The notes: generated by a model not told the origin, from the sequence alone. Positions 46,763 through 58,249 are shown, counted from the first letter of the stretch. The stretch is DNA of 64,000 bases from Rhyzopertha dominica (GCA_025024175.1 QCXZ01000137.1:71114680-71178679), one strand, 5' to 3'. Made by a program: numbers and translations.

Positions 46763-49700
46763 ATGGCACAAGGAGGAGGATCGGCATCAACGCAAACGAG
46801 TTTTCTCGGGGCATTGAAGGAATTCGACCACACAGTTTCCGAATGGTCAGTGTTCAAAGCCAGACTGGAACAATTTTTCATCGCCAACAGTTTGGAGAAG
46901 GATGAAAAGCGTAAGCGAGCCGTGCTACTGAATACTTGCTCCGAACCAACGTACATATTGCTGCGTAACCTTTGCGTACCAGAAACACCCGAAAGTAAGT
47001 CCTTCGATGAACTTTCAGCTTTGCTTCAAAGCCATTGCAGTCCAGTTAAGTCTTACTTCACTGCAAGATTAGAATTTTACAATGCACGTCGGATGGAAGC
47101 TGAAAGCGTGGCTGACTGGGGAGCCCGTGTGCGAAGTATGGCGGCAGGTTGTGGTTTTGGCAGCGAAATAGGAATTGCGATGCGGGACCTTTTCGTGATC
47201 GGCATTGGCAATAAGCGAATTTTGGAACGGTTGGCGGAAGAAGATGCGTCAAGCGCAGTAACATTCAATAAACTTCTAGAAATCGCCCAGATTAAAGAGG
47301 CAACCTTGAAGGAGCACGCAATGGGAGCCGGTTCAACTAATTCCAATCAGGAAGGTATCCACCGGATAAAGGACACCAAAAATAAGAAGTCCCATCGTAG
47401 AACATCAGGTGAAAGTGATAAGTGTTCGGTGTGCGGTCGTAAAAATCATAAGAGTGAATTGTGCCGGTACCGCCAGTATAACTGCAATGTGTGCGGTCAG
47501 AAAGGGCATCTGGCAACGATGTGCAAGAGTAAACATCGACAGCAGAGAAGAGAAATAAATTTTGCAGCCGAGCTATCTCCAGAGCAAGAAGAGGACCTTT
47601 TTTGCCTGGATTCAATTGAAGCAGATAAAGCATCTCCTATCTACGTACAGCTGAACGTTGAAGGCGTTCCGCTCAGTTTCGAAGCAGATACAGGTGCTGC
47701 ACATGCAATTATTTCAGAAAAGTTATATTTACGTCATTTTAGTAAATTGAAATTGTTAAAATGTGATTTGTTGTTGAAAGACTATGTTGGTCATACTTTT
47801 CAACCAATTGGAAAACTAATGTTTAATGTTGTTTACAACAAGGTTAAGCGCATTGTATTGGAAACTTATGTAGTTAAAAACGGAGGTCCGCCATTATTGG
47901 GCAGAAATGGTTTAAATCAACTTAATTTAGGCTTAGCAGAAGTAAATAAGGTTGAAAATAGTACAAACAGATTAGAATTGTTGCTTGATAAGTACGGGTC
48001 ATTATTTGAAGGAGGTTTAGGACGTTTTAATAAGGCCAAATTGTCTTTAGTGTTAAAGGAACACTCCGCGCCTAAATTTTGCAAGCCCAGACCAGTCCCT
48101 CTGGCACTTAAAAGTATGGTCGAGTCAGAGATTGAAAGACTAGTTAGCTCGGGGGTTTTAAAATCGATCGAATTTGCAGATTGGGGTACTCCGGTGGTAC
48201 CAGTTTTAAAAAATTCGAGTAATTCAGTTAGACTTTGCGGGGATTACAAAGTCACAGTAAATCCTGCTTTAGAGGTCGTTAAATATCCATTACCAAGGAT
48301 AGAATATTTATTTTCAAAACTACACGGAGGCGAAAAATTTTCCAAGCTCGATTTATCAGATGCGTACAATCAGTTTGAATTAGACGATGCTTCACAAAAA
48401 ATAGTTACGCTGTCCACTCATAAAGGGTTATTTGCTGTAACACGTTTACCATATGGTATCACGAGCGCAGCTGCCTTATTCCAGAGGGCAATGGATCAAA
48501 TTTTAGTTGACTTGCCAGGAACAGTCTTTTTCTTGGACGATATTCTAGTTACGGCCAGCAATGATGAAAGCCATTTAAGTAATTTAGAAGCAGTATTCAG
48601 AAAACTACACGAGTGCGGTCTGAAAATTAAAAAAGAGAAGTGTAAATTTATGCAGGAATCGGTAACATATTTAGGGCATGTTATCGATAAAAATGGCCTC
48701 CATGTAAGTAAAGAACGCGTTCGCGCTATAGTGGAAACTCCAATTCCCACTAATTCAACTCAGGTAAAATCATTTTTAGGAATGGTTAATTTTTATAGTA
48801 AATTCATTCCTAATGCGTCGACAATTTTGCATCCGCTTTTTAAGCTGCTAAAAAAAGATACTCGCTGGGAATGGGACAACGAATGCAATGTTGCGTTTGA
48901 AAAAATTAAAGAAATTTTAATATCACCCGAAGTATTAGCTCACTTTGACGGATCATTGCCAGTAAAATTGACCACCGATGCGTCTTCTTACGGGATTGCA
49001 GCAGTCCTTTCTCATATTTATCCGGACGGAACTGAAAGACCCATTGTTTTTGCTTCTAAAACTTTAAGTCAAACAGAAGCGGGTTATTCTCAGTTAGATA
49101 AAGAGGCTTTAAGCATCGTGTTCGGTGTGAAAAAATTTTATCACTATCTAGTGGGTCGCAAATTTATTTTGGCCACGGATCACAAGGCACTGGTATCCAT
49201 TTTCGGTCCTAAAAGAGGCATCCCTACAATGGCTGCCAGTAGACTTCAGCGTTGGGCTTATTTTTTATCTTCCTTTAATTTCGACATAAAATTTGTTCAA
49301 TCGAATAAAAATGTAGCCGACGCTCTTTCGCGATTACCACTACCAGATAATGTTAACGTATCATTATCTGAATCCTACTTAAATTTAGTTAAAGAGCAAG
49401 ATCAAGTTCGAATTGACTGTAAAAAAATTAAAGTGGAAACCAGGCGAGATAAAGTGTTGAGTAGAATTTTTAACTTTATCAGTAGCGGCTGGCCCACGCA
49501 AGCTAAATTTGAAGGCGAATTGCTCGAGTTTTATAAAAGAAAACACGAATTATCGACGGAACAAGGCTGCATAATGTGGGGTTATCGCATAGTGGTACCT
49601 AAAAAATTTAGAGACCAGATATTAAGGGAACTTCACGTAAATCATCTTGGTATTGTTAAGTTAAAATCTTTGGCTCGGTCTTATTTGTGGTGGCCGGGGC

Positions 49701-50635
49701 TGGATAAGGACTTGGAAAATTTAGTAAATTCGTGTCGAACTTGTTATAAATTTAGGAGCAATCCTGCACTAAGCACCTTGAAATCATGGCCTATCCCTGA
49801 TGATGTTTGGTCGCGGTTACACATAGATTATTTAGGCCCTGTAAACGGTTTTTATTATCTCGTAATCGTAGATGCTAAATCTAAATGGATCGAATGTTTT
49901 CGTCTAAAAACTATAACCTCAGAAATGACCATTTCTAAATTAAAAGAAGTTTTTTCGAGATTTGGATTGTGTAAAGAAATAGTATCTGATAACGCACAGC
50001 AGTTCAAGTCCGAGATATTTCAAAATTTTTTGCATTCCAATGGTATCAAACACTCTACGGGTGCACCGTACCATCCATCTACTAACGGTGAGGCCGAGAG
50101 TGCTGTAAAAATAATAAAAAACTGTTTGCGGAAAAATGTTAGCAATTCGACTAGTTGCATTGATGAAACCATTAATGCTTTTCTTTTCCAATATCGTAAT
50201 ATTCCTCATTCAACTACGAACGAATCACCAGCTAAATTGCTTCTTGGCAGAAATTTAAGATGTAAATTAGATTTATTATTACCTAAAACTGATGAAATAA
50301 TTGCCGATAAAATTAAAAAGCAAGCTGATAACTTTAAAGGCAAACGTTCTGTAAGTTTTAGTATAGGTGATAGAGTTTTAGTTAAGGATTTTAGGCTAAA
50401 CAGTTCTCAAAAGTGGATTAANGCAGTTATTAAAGCTAAGCTAGGGGAGCAATCATACGAGGTTAAAACTCCAGATGGCATGTTATGGATTCGTCACTCA
50501 GATCAAATTTTGTGCGATTCTTCAGTTCCGTTTGTTCCTAGTTCAGCTTTAATAAACACGGACAATCAACTCATATCACAAAGAAATCTTAGACGGAGAA
50601 GTCAGCTAAAGCCTCCGGATCGTTTACATTATTAG
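46763..50635 (+). CDS. Ty3/gypsy Gag-Pol polyprotein
   Basis: A single frame of 1290 codons from the ATG at 46763; the open frame extends ten codons further upstream without an ATG. Domains in order, residues from this Met: Gag with an N-terminal gag region (FDHTVSEWSVFKARLEQFF) and two CCHC knuckles (about 221-255, CSVCGRKNHKSELC and CNVCGQKGHLATMC); aspartic protease with DTGA (about 309); reverse transcriptase with LDLSDAYNQ (about 530) and FLDD (about 590); RNase H starting TTDASSYG (about 737); integrase with an HHCC finger (about 955-1000) and a DD35E core (Asp about 1022 and 1076, Glu about 1112). Gag and Pol are fused without frameshift. One N (50422) leaves one residue undefined. The proteins package, reverse-transcribe and integrate the element RNA. 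Confidence 0.97.
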   Translation: MAQGGGSASTQTSFLGALKEFDHTVSEWSVFKARLEQFFIANSLEKDEKRKRAVLLNTCSEPTYILLRNLCVPETPESKSFDELSALLQSHCSPVKSYFTARLEFYNARRMEAESVADWGARVRSMAAGCGFGSEIGIAMRDLFVIGIGNKRILERLAEEDASSAVTFNKLLEIAQIKEATLKEHAMGAGSTNSNQEGIHRIKDTKNKKSHRRTSGESDKCSVCGRKNHKSELCRYRQYNCNVCGQKGHLATMCKSKHRQQRREINFAAELSPEQEEDLFCLDSIEADKASPIYVQLNVEGVPLSFEADTGAAHAIISEKLYLRHFSKLKLLKCDLLLKDYVGHTFQPIGKLMFNVVYNKVKRIVLETYVVKNGGPPLLGRNGLNQLNLGLAEVNKVENSTNRLELLLDKYGSLFEGGLGRFNKAKLSLVLKEHSAPKFCKPRPVPLALKSMVESEIERLVSSGVLKSIEFADWGTPVVPVLKNSSNSVRLCGDYKVTVNPALEVVKYPLPRIEYLFSKLHGGEKFSKLDLSDAYNQFELDDASQKIVTLSTHKGLFAVTRLPYGITSAAALFQRAMDQILVDLPGTVFFLDDILVTASNDESHLSNLEAVFRKLHECGLKIKKEKCKFMQESVTYLGHVIDKNGLHVSKERVRAIVETPIPTNSTQVKSFLGMVNFYSKFIPNASTILHPLFKLLKKDTRWEWDNECNVAFEKIKEILISPEVLAHFDGSLPVKLTTDASSYGIAAVLSHIYPDGTERPIVFASKTLSQTEAGYSQLDKEALSIVFGVKKFYHYLVGRKFILATDHKALVSIFGPKRGIPTMAASRLQRWAYFLSSFNFDIKFVQSNKNVADALSRLPLPDNVNVSLSESYLNLVKEQDQVRIDCKKIKVETRRDKVLSRIFNFISSGWPTQAKFEGELLEFYKRKHELSTEQGCIMWGYRIVVPKKFRDQILRELHVNHLGIVKLKSLARSYLWWPGLDKDLENLVNSCRTCYKFRSNPALSTLKSWPIPDDVWSRLHIDYLGPVNGFYYLVIVDAKSKWIECFRLKTITSEMTISKLKEVFSRFGLCKEIVSDNAQQFKSEIFQNFLHSNGIKHSTGAPYHPSTNGEAESAVKIIKNCLRKNVSNSTSCIDETINAFLFQYRNIPHSTTNESPAKLLLGRNLRCKLDLLLPKTDEIIADKIKKQADNFKGKRSVSFSIGDRVLVKDFRLNSSQKWIXAVIKAKLGEQSYEVKTPDGMLWIRHSDQILCDSSVPFVPSSALINTDNQLISQRNLRRRSQLKPPDRLHY

Positions 50636-50725
50636 ATTAAATTTATTTAAGATTATTTTAAAGTGCGTTACAATTTAATTATGTGATTATTTTTGAAATT
50701 GATTCTTAAATTAGCAGTCGGAGTA

Positions 50726-50897
50726 TGTAGCGTATTGATGTATGCTTGCTGTAAAAAGATGTGTTTTTATTATTGGTTTTTGTATGCGGCAGGCTTTTTC
50801 TGTAAACAGTTCTGGGCACCGGGGATTTAAGGGACAGTATCGAATAAATCGTTGAATGGGTACGGTGTTTCATTATAAACACCGTAACGACACAACA
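50726..50897 (+). repeat. 3' LTR of the Ty3 element
   Basis: Matches the 5' LTR over 172 bases with no difference seen by eye. Followed by the TTTGC duplication. Confidence 0.96.
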
Positions 50898-51039
50898 TTT
50901 GCTGATCGATATTGCGCTAAACTTGTGTTGTCTTAGTTAAATTTAATGGTTTTTTTTGAAATTATTTTATATTTATAATTATGTAGTACAATTCACAATG
51001 TATCCTTTTTAGGCCTTTGGTCTGTTGGGTAATAAAGGT

Positions 51040-51058
51040 ATTATTATTATTATTATTA
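51040..51058 (+). repeat. TTA simple-repeat tail
   Basis: About six TTA units ending the non-LTR element, after GGGTAATAAAGG. It serves as the 3' boundary of the interrupted element. Confidence 0.85.
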
Positions 51059-51734
51059 AGCATTTTGTCAACTCATCTAACGAATTTTAAGTTATATATA
51101 CCTAAGTTCTGAAATGGCCATCTATTGCCTACTTTGTAACTAATCTAAAAATAAGTATGTTATAAAATAGACGTAAGAAAGTGTTAAATATTCTTTATTT
51201 TTCCTTGAACGTAATCAACGTTCTATTCTATTTAATTCTTTCATATCCGCAGTGATTTACGTTTCACAACCTGCAAGATTACCAGAAATAAAGTACCTAG
51301 TCACTCAAATGCTTATTCGTCATGCGTTAAAATAAATGTTTTAGTGCAGTATTCCCATTCCATTCAAAACGCCATCAGCTTAGCTTGAACACGGGTATTA
51401 AGATTTTCTCGGCAGATAATCGTAAAACTTGGGTAGTTTCGTCTTAACCTGAATCCGAGCACGGTAAACGCTACATCGGTACCTCCAATTTAAATTGCTA
51501 TTAGTTTGGAATTGTCTTTTATGTACTTGCAAACCCGAGTACTTACAAAGACGTAGCAATGGAATAAGTAGAGTAGAGTAAATCGATTTGCACTGGGATA
51601 TTAATTTAAGATGTTCTATAACTTTAGTTAATATTTTAAGTATAAAAAAGAGAGATAACGAAAGCGGCCTATGTTTAAAGCAGCCAACCAAAATGATGAT
51701 GCTTAGGTAATTTGACACTGCACCGCATACAAGG
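51059..51734. other. no recognisable feature
   Basis: The minus-strand frame at 51398-51718 is open but motif-free. Confidence 0.4.
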
Positions 51735-51870
51735 TGTCTCTATAACGTACAGAAAAATGGTACCACAAATTTCTGAGATCTAGCTCAATCTATCTCAGTC
51801 CAAAAATGGATGATTTTGGAAATAAAGAGTGCCAAAAGTTCAATTTACCGTTAGATTTTCATAAATAGTT
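51735..51870. repeat. dispersed repeat family C, copy 1
   Basis: Shares in order with the reverse complement of 55500-55690 the words AAGGTGTCTCxATA (degenerate), CCAAAAxTGGATGATTT and AAAAGTTCAATT. The two could be the outer TIRs of one 4-kb element or two separate solo copies. The intervening sequence does not decide this. Confidence 0.45.
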
Positions 51871-54200
51871 TTTAATAACTACTATATTGTCACAATATTC
51901 TAAAACAATTAATATTTTCGTTGATATTTATCGTTAGGGGTGCAATGCGTCATCAATTAACATCGTTGTTCTATATTATAGTTGGTTACCTCCTTGTAGG
52001 CGTACTTTCTGCCCAGCAGCCTTTTGCCATTTCTTGCGGCGCGTTTTTCTCTAAATTCCATTTTTATCGGGCGGAAAATACTTCACTTTCGATCGCACAT
52101 GCAGAGGTGAACAGTCACTTGAAATTTTGGTCTAATTTGGCATATCGGCTTAGCCGGAGTAATTCGGGTGATCTGAATTTTAAATAAGTGCTCGATTTTT
52201 GATTAGTGTGAATACATTTAGATTCTTTTGGAGCGCTTATCTAACCGCTTAGCGGGATTATATCACCTCGCGACTACATGTGCATAGTTTTCCACCAACT
52301 ACTCTCGATCATCCGGTAAAGAAAAGGCAGGCCTTTTGTTGCGTCGTTTGCGTCTGTCTGGTATTTATTGTTTCTTTGTTTATGCAATAGGCCTTTTCTT
52401 TCAACCGCCGTTTTACTTGCAAACGAATTGTGAGGCGATTGCATCACCTTAGCAAATTGAGCAGTTTCTTTTGGACATTTCTTCGCCGTGGTTATACATT
52501 GCTTCCGGAGGAGATTGTTGGGGTTCATATGTCATTACTGGAGGAAATTGTGGCTGGATGTATGGCCTCTGGTCTTGGCTGATGTGAAATCAAGTCGTAG
52601 AGAGGACGCGTTACAAGGGTACCACCAGGGCTTCCTGCTAGATTAAGTGATAAGTACCTACAGTAAAAGACAGTTAAAGCAGAAAAGTACATAATACATT
52701 TATGCCGTGTTAAATCTTATTACAAAAACGGCTAGCAGCATTTTGTTATTCCTTATCGCTTTTTTTAGCTGGTGCTAGTGCTGGACAAGTTTATATTCCG
52801 TACATTGTGCGTCATACACGAAATAGTTTTGCTCACTACAACACGACTGATATCCATCAACTAATTTTGTATTGTATGTTAATTATCGTATCCTTGAACT
52901 TATCTTCTCTTAAGTATTGCTACTTTAATATTTTTCTTGTTTGAGTTTATTTACTACATTAACTTTGTGTAGCCTTAATTTACAGTCTTGCTATACTTAT
53001 TCGTACAATCATTCATCTTTTTTTTTGGAGTGATATTGCAGTTTCTTTTAAATATAAAGCATACTTAACATTAATTAATCAAATACGTAAAGAATTTAAC
53101 CATAATTGAATGATTAGCGGTTCTTAATTGTTGAACGTTGTTTAGAATTAATTTGAAGTGTATTTATGTTGTGTAAGGGAGCGATTGCGCAATCAAACCT
53201 AAGTTTTGTATTTATAGTGAATTATTATTGAGTATCGATTCTAGATATAACTACATTTTATTCTGGTTTCGGTTTACAGTTTATTGCAACTCATTATTAT
53301 TGCTTTTCTTTTGATATGAATTTATTTTAATAAACAGAGTTCTAGGGTATTCAGGTTTTTCTTTTCATTAGTGCATTGTAATTTCAGTGATCAAAACATT
53401 ATTATCTTCGCCTTCAATTTTGCTTTGTGACAGTCTGAAGCAGATAATACGTTGAGTGCAGGGTGGACTGTCTGGCGCCCATTTATACATAATTTTCTTT
53501 TAAGATAAGTTAGCATTTCTTTTCTATTTGTTTACTCATACCCTAACTCCTCTGAGTTAGCCGACGCACTCTTATTCTTGTTACCTATCAGGTAAGTGTT
53601 TTGATCATTTGGTTTACTAGTGTCGTTTAGAAACGTAACAATTCTGTTAAAGGGGAGCGGAACCTGCTTTCGTTTTCATTGTAAAATACTCTGAATACGT
53701 TTAAAACAAAAATTACACTTTTGAGTCACACTATATTTTACACTTAAATAAAATTTCTTATTTTCCAACGTCTTTTATCTAAAAAAGGTATATTTCTTTT
53801 GTTTGTTATTTTTCTTTTTGAGATATCTTGATTTAAAAAATTCAAGTCGTGTATGGCTAGGTTTAAATTATTGTAATAATTAAAGACAACTGGAAGCGAA
53901 GGCGTTATTGATTAATTAATTATCGCTAAAAACTGAGTGTTTTAAATTGAATCTAAAACCATTCAAGCATTACATTTTGATCAGAATAGGATTAATAATG
54001 GACTACCTTTTTGTAGAAGAAATTCGTAAAATTCCTACAAAGCCTCTGATTGTGAGCGGTGTTCTTATTGATGTTTTTGGTACATTGTTTCCTTTTTTCC
54101 GGTGTTTGTGTTTTAAATTGCCAGTAGTACTGGAATATCATGAAAGAGAATTAGCAAACAACTGTGAATTGTGGAAAAATTTGCAAATTTAATTTTCACC
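51871..54200. other. mostly unassigned
   Basis: A frame starting at 51945 (+) encodes a short signal-peptide-like N-terminus (LFYIIVGYLLVGVLSA), and one at 52274-52528 (-) is polar, but neither shows a family motif. TGGCGCCC at 53490 resembles a lysine-tRNA primer site without supporting LTRs. Confidence 0.35.
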
Positions 54201-55110
54201 ATGGCCGTACAGTATGTCAATAAATAAATGACATGTTATTGGTTTTTGCATATTGCCAAAGAAATAGTTTGAAATCTTGTCGCTTACCAACCCATAAAAC
54301 TTTCAAGGCATTTGAAAGACGTTTTCATGAAAAGGGTAGGTTTGCGCGTGTTTCTATTAACTATAGTATTTCACGTACGGTAAGAACTCCAGAGGTCGAG
54401 GGAGAAATTCTGAATTGGACTAAAAAGAATCCTAAATTCAGTATCAGACGATTGGGCTTAGAGCTATAGGGGTAAGCAAAAATAGTGATAATAGCGTGAT
54501 CCAAAAGCAACACCCATTTCATGTTCAATGGGTACAAGATTTTTTACTTCTCAATTTTTAAACACACCTAGTCTTCTGCCGGTTTATCCGAGAATCCAGA
54601 TATTAATTTTACACGATGAACTTTATTCACAGATGAAGCCTAACTAATGTGCACAATGCACGTGTCTATGCTAAAGAAAATCATCATGAGACTAAAGTAA
54701 CCCATTATCAGCACGAGTCTTAGATCAATGTGTGAGCAGGAATCATACTTGGTCCTTCCATTTTACAACCTCGATTAAATGGCGAAAATTATTTGAAACA
54801 TCTGCAAAACAAACTATCAGACTTATTAGAACCCCTGCCCTTGGAATTTTGAAGATGAATTTGGTTTATGCACGACGATACTCCTCTACATTCCACGTTA
54901 AACGTTTGTAGTTGTTTCAAAGAACAGTATACAAATCGATGTACAGGATAGGCAATGATGCACCCGCAAATTACCCAGCCCAATCCACTGACATGACCCC
55001 GATTACTTCTGCATTCTAGGCCAATAGATACAGAAGATGAATTAAGGAGACGTACTCAAACTGGAACTGANAATGGAAGTCAGTTTGAACATTTGTTAAA
55101 AGCATTTATC
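54201..55110 (+). pseudogene. second DD41D-like mariner transposase pseudogene
   Basis: Begins ACCATGG at 54198. After an early frameshift it reads YCQRNSLKSCRLPTHKTFKA, then RRFHEKGRF and RTPEVEGEILNWTKKNPKFS (54233-54469), the HTH and linker of the mariner branch. Further broken frames give FTDEA (54634), YAKENHHETKV, a VxAGIILGPSILQP segment, NYLKHLQNKLSDLLEPLP (about 54790-54840), a MHDDTPLHSTLNV segment (second Asp) and YPAQSTDMTP near 55000 (the WPARSPDLTP block), ending with GSQFEHLL (55078). Many stops: an older relative of the 23-24.4 kb element, not an identical copy. Confidence 0.8.
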
Positions 55111-55439
55111 TTTAATTAACTTTTTTTGCCGTTGATAAATCTTTTATCGAATGTTGTTGCTACAGAATAAAATTAACAATACGTTTACTTGTTTATGTAA
55201 GTTTTGGTGTAATTTTTTTGGCAATGCAATAAGTTTGTGTAAGAAATAAAAAATGTAGGTAACTACATCCAGATATCCGAAAAAAGAGCGCCCGTAAACT
55301 AATCTCATACTAACGTCGGAAAATAAGAATTTTTATGCTTAATTTAGTGACAGTTTTTGAAAAACAGTTGCTCAAAATATATTTATTTTATAATAATTAA
55401 TATATATTTTATTTAAAAATAAAGTACAGTGTGGCGCAA

Positions 55440-55690
55440 AAAAAAGTAATTTCGTTTTAAATGTTTGCAGAATCTCCTCTACAATTTACAGGGAAATGAA
55501 AGCGGGTTTTAATTTTCACCCTCGCTTCAGCCGAATATTGTTATTAAAAATATTAATGAAAACTAAAAGCTAATTGAACTTTTAACACTTGTATCACCGA
55601 AATCATCCACTTTTGGAATGAGGTTAAGTTAAATCAGGTATCTGTGTTAGTACTTTTCCGCACCTTTTTGAGACCTCTCTATACCACAAT
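55440..55690. repeat. dispersed repeat family C, copy 2 (inverted)
   Basis: Inverted relative to 51735-51870. Contains CCACTTTTGGAATGAGG, TTGAACTTTTAACACTTGTA and the terminal GAGACCTCTCTATA. It may be the 3' end of the adjacent mariner relic or an independent element. Confidence 0.45.
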
Positions 55691-56063
55691 TACCTTTTCA
55701 TAATGTGCATGTACGTTATATATACCTAATACCTATCGTTAATTCGTTGTTTTCCAATTTTTCAGAAGTGTTAAAATGCAATTTATGTGATTCACTTAAA
55801 GAAAATAAAAACCTTTTATCGCTTTCTTTTGTAGCTGTTATCACAAAAATGAATAAGTACCAGACTAGAAAATACCGGACGATTTGAACGTTCGGAAGCG
55901 GCACCCATTAGGTCACGTGACCTCTGACGCAAAAGTTTCGATCATTGGAGCTGCACTGACAGGTAGTTGCCAGACTGGGCGTCCTATCACAAAATATGTA
56001 CTTGAACACTTATTCAAGATAAAATTTTTGCAATGCCGACATGCAATGAAATAGTAGACTTCC

Positions 56064-56067
<4 letters not shown>

Positions 56068-56094
<27 letters not shown>
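56068..56094. repeat. TA dinucleotide microsatellite
   Basis: Uninterrupted TA run of about 27 bases. Confidence 0.95.
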
Positions 56095-56100
56095 TTTTGT

Positions 56101-56260
56101 CCAGCATACACAGTGAGGACCATTCACAGAAATTTTGCGGTAGCAGTGAGGTCCAGGAACTATGAGGCCCGTATATGGTCCTCACAATACTGGTTGCGCT
56201 TTAAAATATTCCCCCACCCTTCTTATGTCATAATCCGTCAAAAAAACCCGGACCTCAATT
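56101..56260. repeat. dispersed repeat family D, copy 1
   Basis: Shares with 60705-60830 the ordered words GCATACAxAGTGAGGxCC, CCCTCACAATAxTGGTTGCG-like and CCCACCCTT, ATAATCC, CxTCAAAA. Same orientation in both copies. Class unknown. Confidence 0.6.
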
Positions 56261-57122
56261 TGGTTGTAGAATTGAAAAAATCGGTATATCGTAGTTCAGC
56301 GTTTTTCCAGACGGGGGCGCTGCAAATAAAATATACTTCCCGACGCGACCGCGTGTAAACATGTTACATTCACTGTGAGGACCGGAGAATCGGCAACTAC
56401 GTGATGTTTTGGTGTCGGTCTGACCAAATCGTTCTATCTCTTTGGCTCTACATATCGACGCATATTTCAGCTTTTGCTATTACCCATATCTCCGAAAACA
56501 AATAAAATACAATAAAATTCTGTTTTCACTGCTGCACCGCGAAAAAATATGACTCCGTCGGCTTTAATGTTTCCTACGTCTTAATGTGATTATCCGAATT
56601 ATCTTTATTTTGCTATTGCATGGTATGTATGTGCTTCTAATGAATTTTTGAAGATAGAAAAAACTGCATACTTTTTGTCAATAATTGTAAACGTTATTCT
56701 TTGAGCAAAATATGTCACACATTTTAATTTTAAATATTACATGCCAACAAATAACTTTTGTGGCACTAGTCACAATTTATACCTAGGTTGGAGATTTTCA
56801 TAATAGAGTATCTTCAAGAAAAAGAAATTCCTATTAGTTATTGGAGATTTGTTTATTGAAGTTACTCTAATTATACGCAACTGTTCTGTTCCAGCAGGTC
56901 TAATCGTATGTAAATTTAACTGTTTTGTAAAAAATTGTTAAATTCAACAAACGTGATGATTATAAAGTAAGGTGTAATAAGTGTGAAAATAGATTTTCAA
57001 CATGATATTTAACTATCATACTAAGCCTTGACAATGACATTTACAAGTGTGACGTATTAGTTGTGCTTTTCTGACGGGTTGGAAATTATCGAGGCAACCT
57101 ATGAATATATTAAGCTTGCGTA

Positions 57123-58249
57123 CGGGTGTCCTAAATTCTATGCCCCAGGTTTTGCATTTCGAAATGCAAAGAAAAAACAAAAATTTCTCTGTGTGACTTG
57201 GAAGGGCATTATCTAAGGCCTATTTTAAGACACATTTTCTTTGTCACAATTTTGGAAATTACCATAATGATGTCACAATTGTTAGATTAATATAGAAATT
57301 AAAGAATAATACTTCAGCACAACAGGTTTATTAACAATATTGGAATCGACACTCCTCATAACAATGCAATTATTAGTAATGAATCTGACCGACTGCTCTC
57401 AAACACGGTCTAAACGGAAGTCCCTGAAACAGCCCATCGGTACCTCCGCGTGCATGACGTCACCCTTAAAACACTCCAGCTCCAGCATTAGCCATAATAA
57501 ACAAGAACCGGCGTCTGTGATAAGACCTAGAATTCTTGCTGATTCTAACACAATTTACATTTTTTTTTAGTAAATGTGTATCTTTTTTGTTTAAAAGGTA
57601 TAAGCCTAAATCTTCGAGAAAATGCCATTTTTTGTACGCACTTTTAATCAATTGATTTCTTTTAAAATCGAGCATGTCATGGAAATTGTATTTGGAAATT
57701 ACTAAGCAATGACACACATTTCAGAAAAAAAAAATAAACTAAAAAACTTTAAATGGCTTAACGAGGGCCCATAGATAGGCAAAAATATTCGGGAAATCAA
57801 GGCCTTTTTGTCTACGCAAAATATGTGTATGTATTTACAAAACGGTTGTGGTATATGGTAATTTTCAAAATTTCAAGTACTTTGTGATTTTGCTGCTTTT
57901 ATTGGATGGCAAGTGGAATGCATGCCCGATTTGAATAGTAAGAATTTGGTTAAAAGTGCAAACAGGCATTTAGGCTTATAGTTTTTAAACGGAAAAATGT
58001 ACACCACATTTTTATGTACGTAATTTACTGAGAAAAATTTGTAATTTTTAACGGTATAAAAAGTTAGGTTTGTTTCTAGGAAACATAATTTATGACGTCA
58101 CTACAGTAATTTCGAAAATTTTGACAAAACCTTTTTTGTCGCAAAATAGACTTTGGGTAACATGCCTTTCAAGGTTCCACATCAAAATTTTTATTTTTTC
58201 CTTGCATTTCGAAATACACAACCTGGGGTGTCAAATTTGGAACACCTTG
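57123..58249. mobile_element. MITE-like DNA element with about 190-base inverted repeats
   Basis: Ends CGGGTGTCCTAAATT and the imperfect inverse AATTTGGAACACCTTG are flanked by TA (57121-57122, 58250-58251). Matched words run inward through CCCCAGGTTxTGxATTTCGA, AAAAATTT and GxCAxAATTTTxGAAATTAC. The interior includes a GC-richer patch (57400-57530). No transposase recognised. Confidence 0.75.

Larger units (their letters stand above)
46498..50897 (+). mobile_element. Ty3/gypsy LTR retrotransposon, complete and apparently intact
   Basis: Two 172-base LTRs, identical by eye, bound one long open frame. Perfect 5-bp duplications TTTGC (46493-46497 and 50898-50902) flank it. The element has a primer-binding site and a full Gag-Pol order but no envelope-like frame. 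Identical LTRs mean insertion was recent relative to the decayed elements around it. No strong polypurine tract precedes the right LTR (the adjoining bases are GCAGTCGGAGTA), which is unusual. Confidence 0.97.
45871..51058 (+). mobile_element. 5'-truncated non-LTR retrotransposon interrupted by Ty3 element
   Basis: Starts abruptly inside the RT C-terminal region (45871), continues through the stop at 46383 and a 3' UTR split by the Ty3 insertion (46498-50897), and ends in a TTA repeat tail (51040-51058) preceded by GGGTAATAAAGG. Truncated 5' ends and short simple-repeat tails are typical of Jockey-like elements. Without the Ty3 insert and one TSD copy it is about 780 bases long. Confidence 0.85.
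55691..57120. other. mostly unassigned AT-rich sequence
   Basis: Apart from the TA microsatellite and repeat D listed separately, nothing was recognised. Confidence 0.4.

Noticed and set aside
47058..47633. minus-strand open frames within the Ty3 gag region
   Set aside because: Antisense shadows of the Gag-Pol frame with no motif of their own.
51945..52187. short secreted-protein-like frame
   Set aside because: A signal-peptide-like start alone is weak evidence; no downstream domain, splice site or conservation is visible.
53485..53500. lysine-tRNA primer site (TGGCGCCC) implying an LTR element
   Set aside because: No LTR end in CA before it, no partner LTR and no retroviral-type frame nearby.
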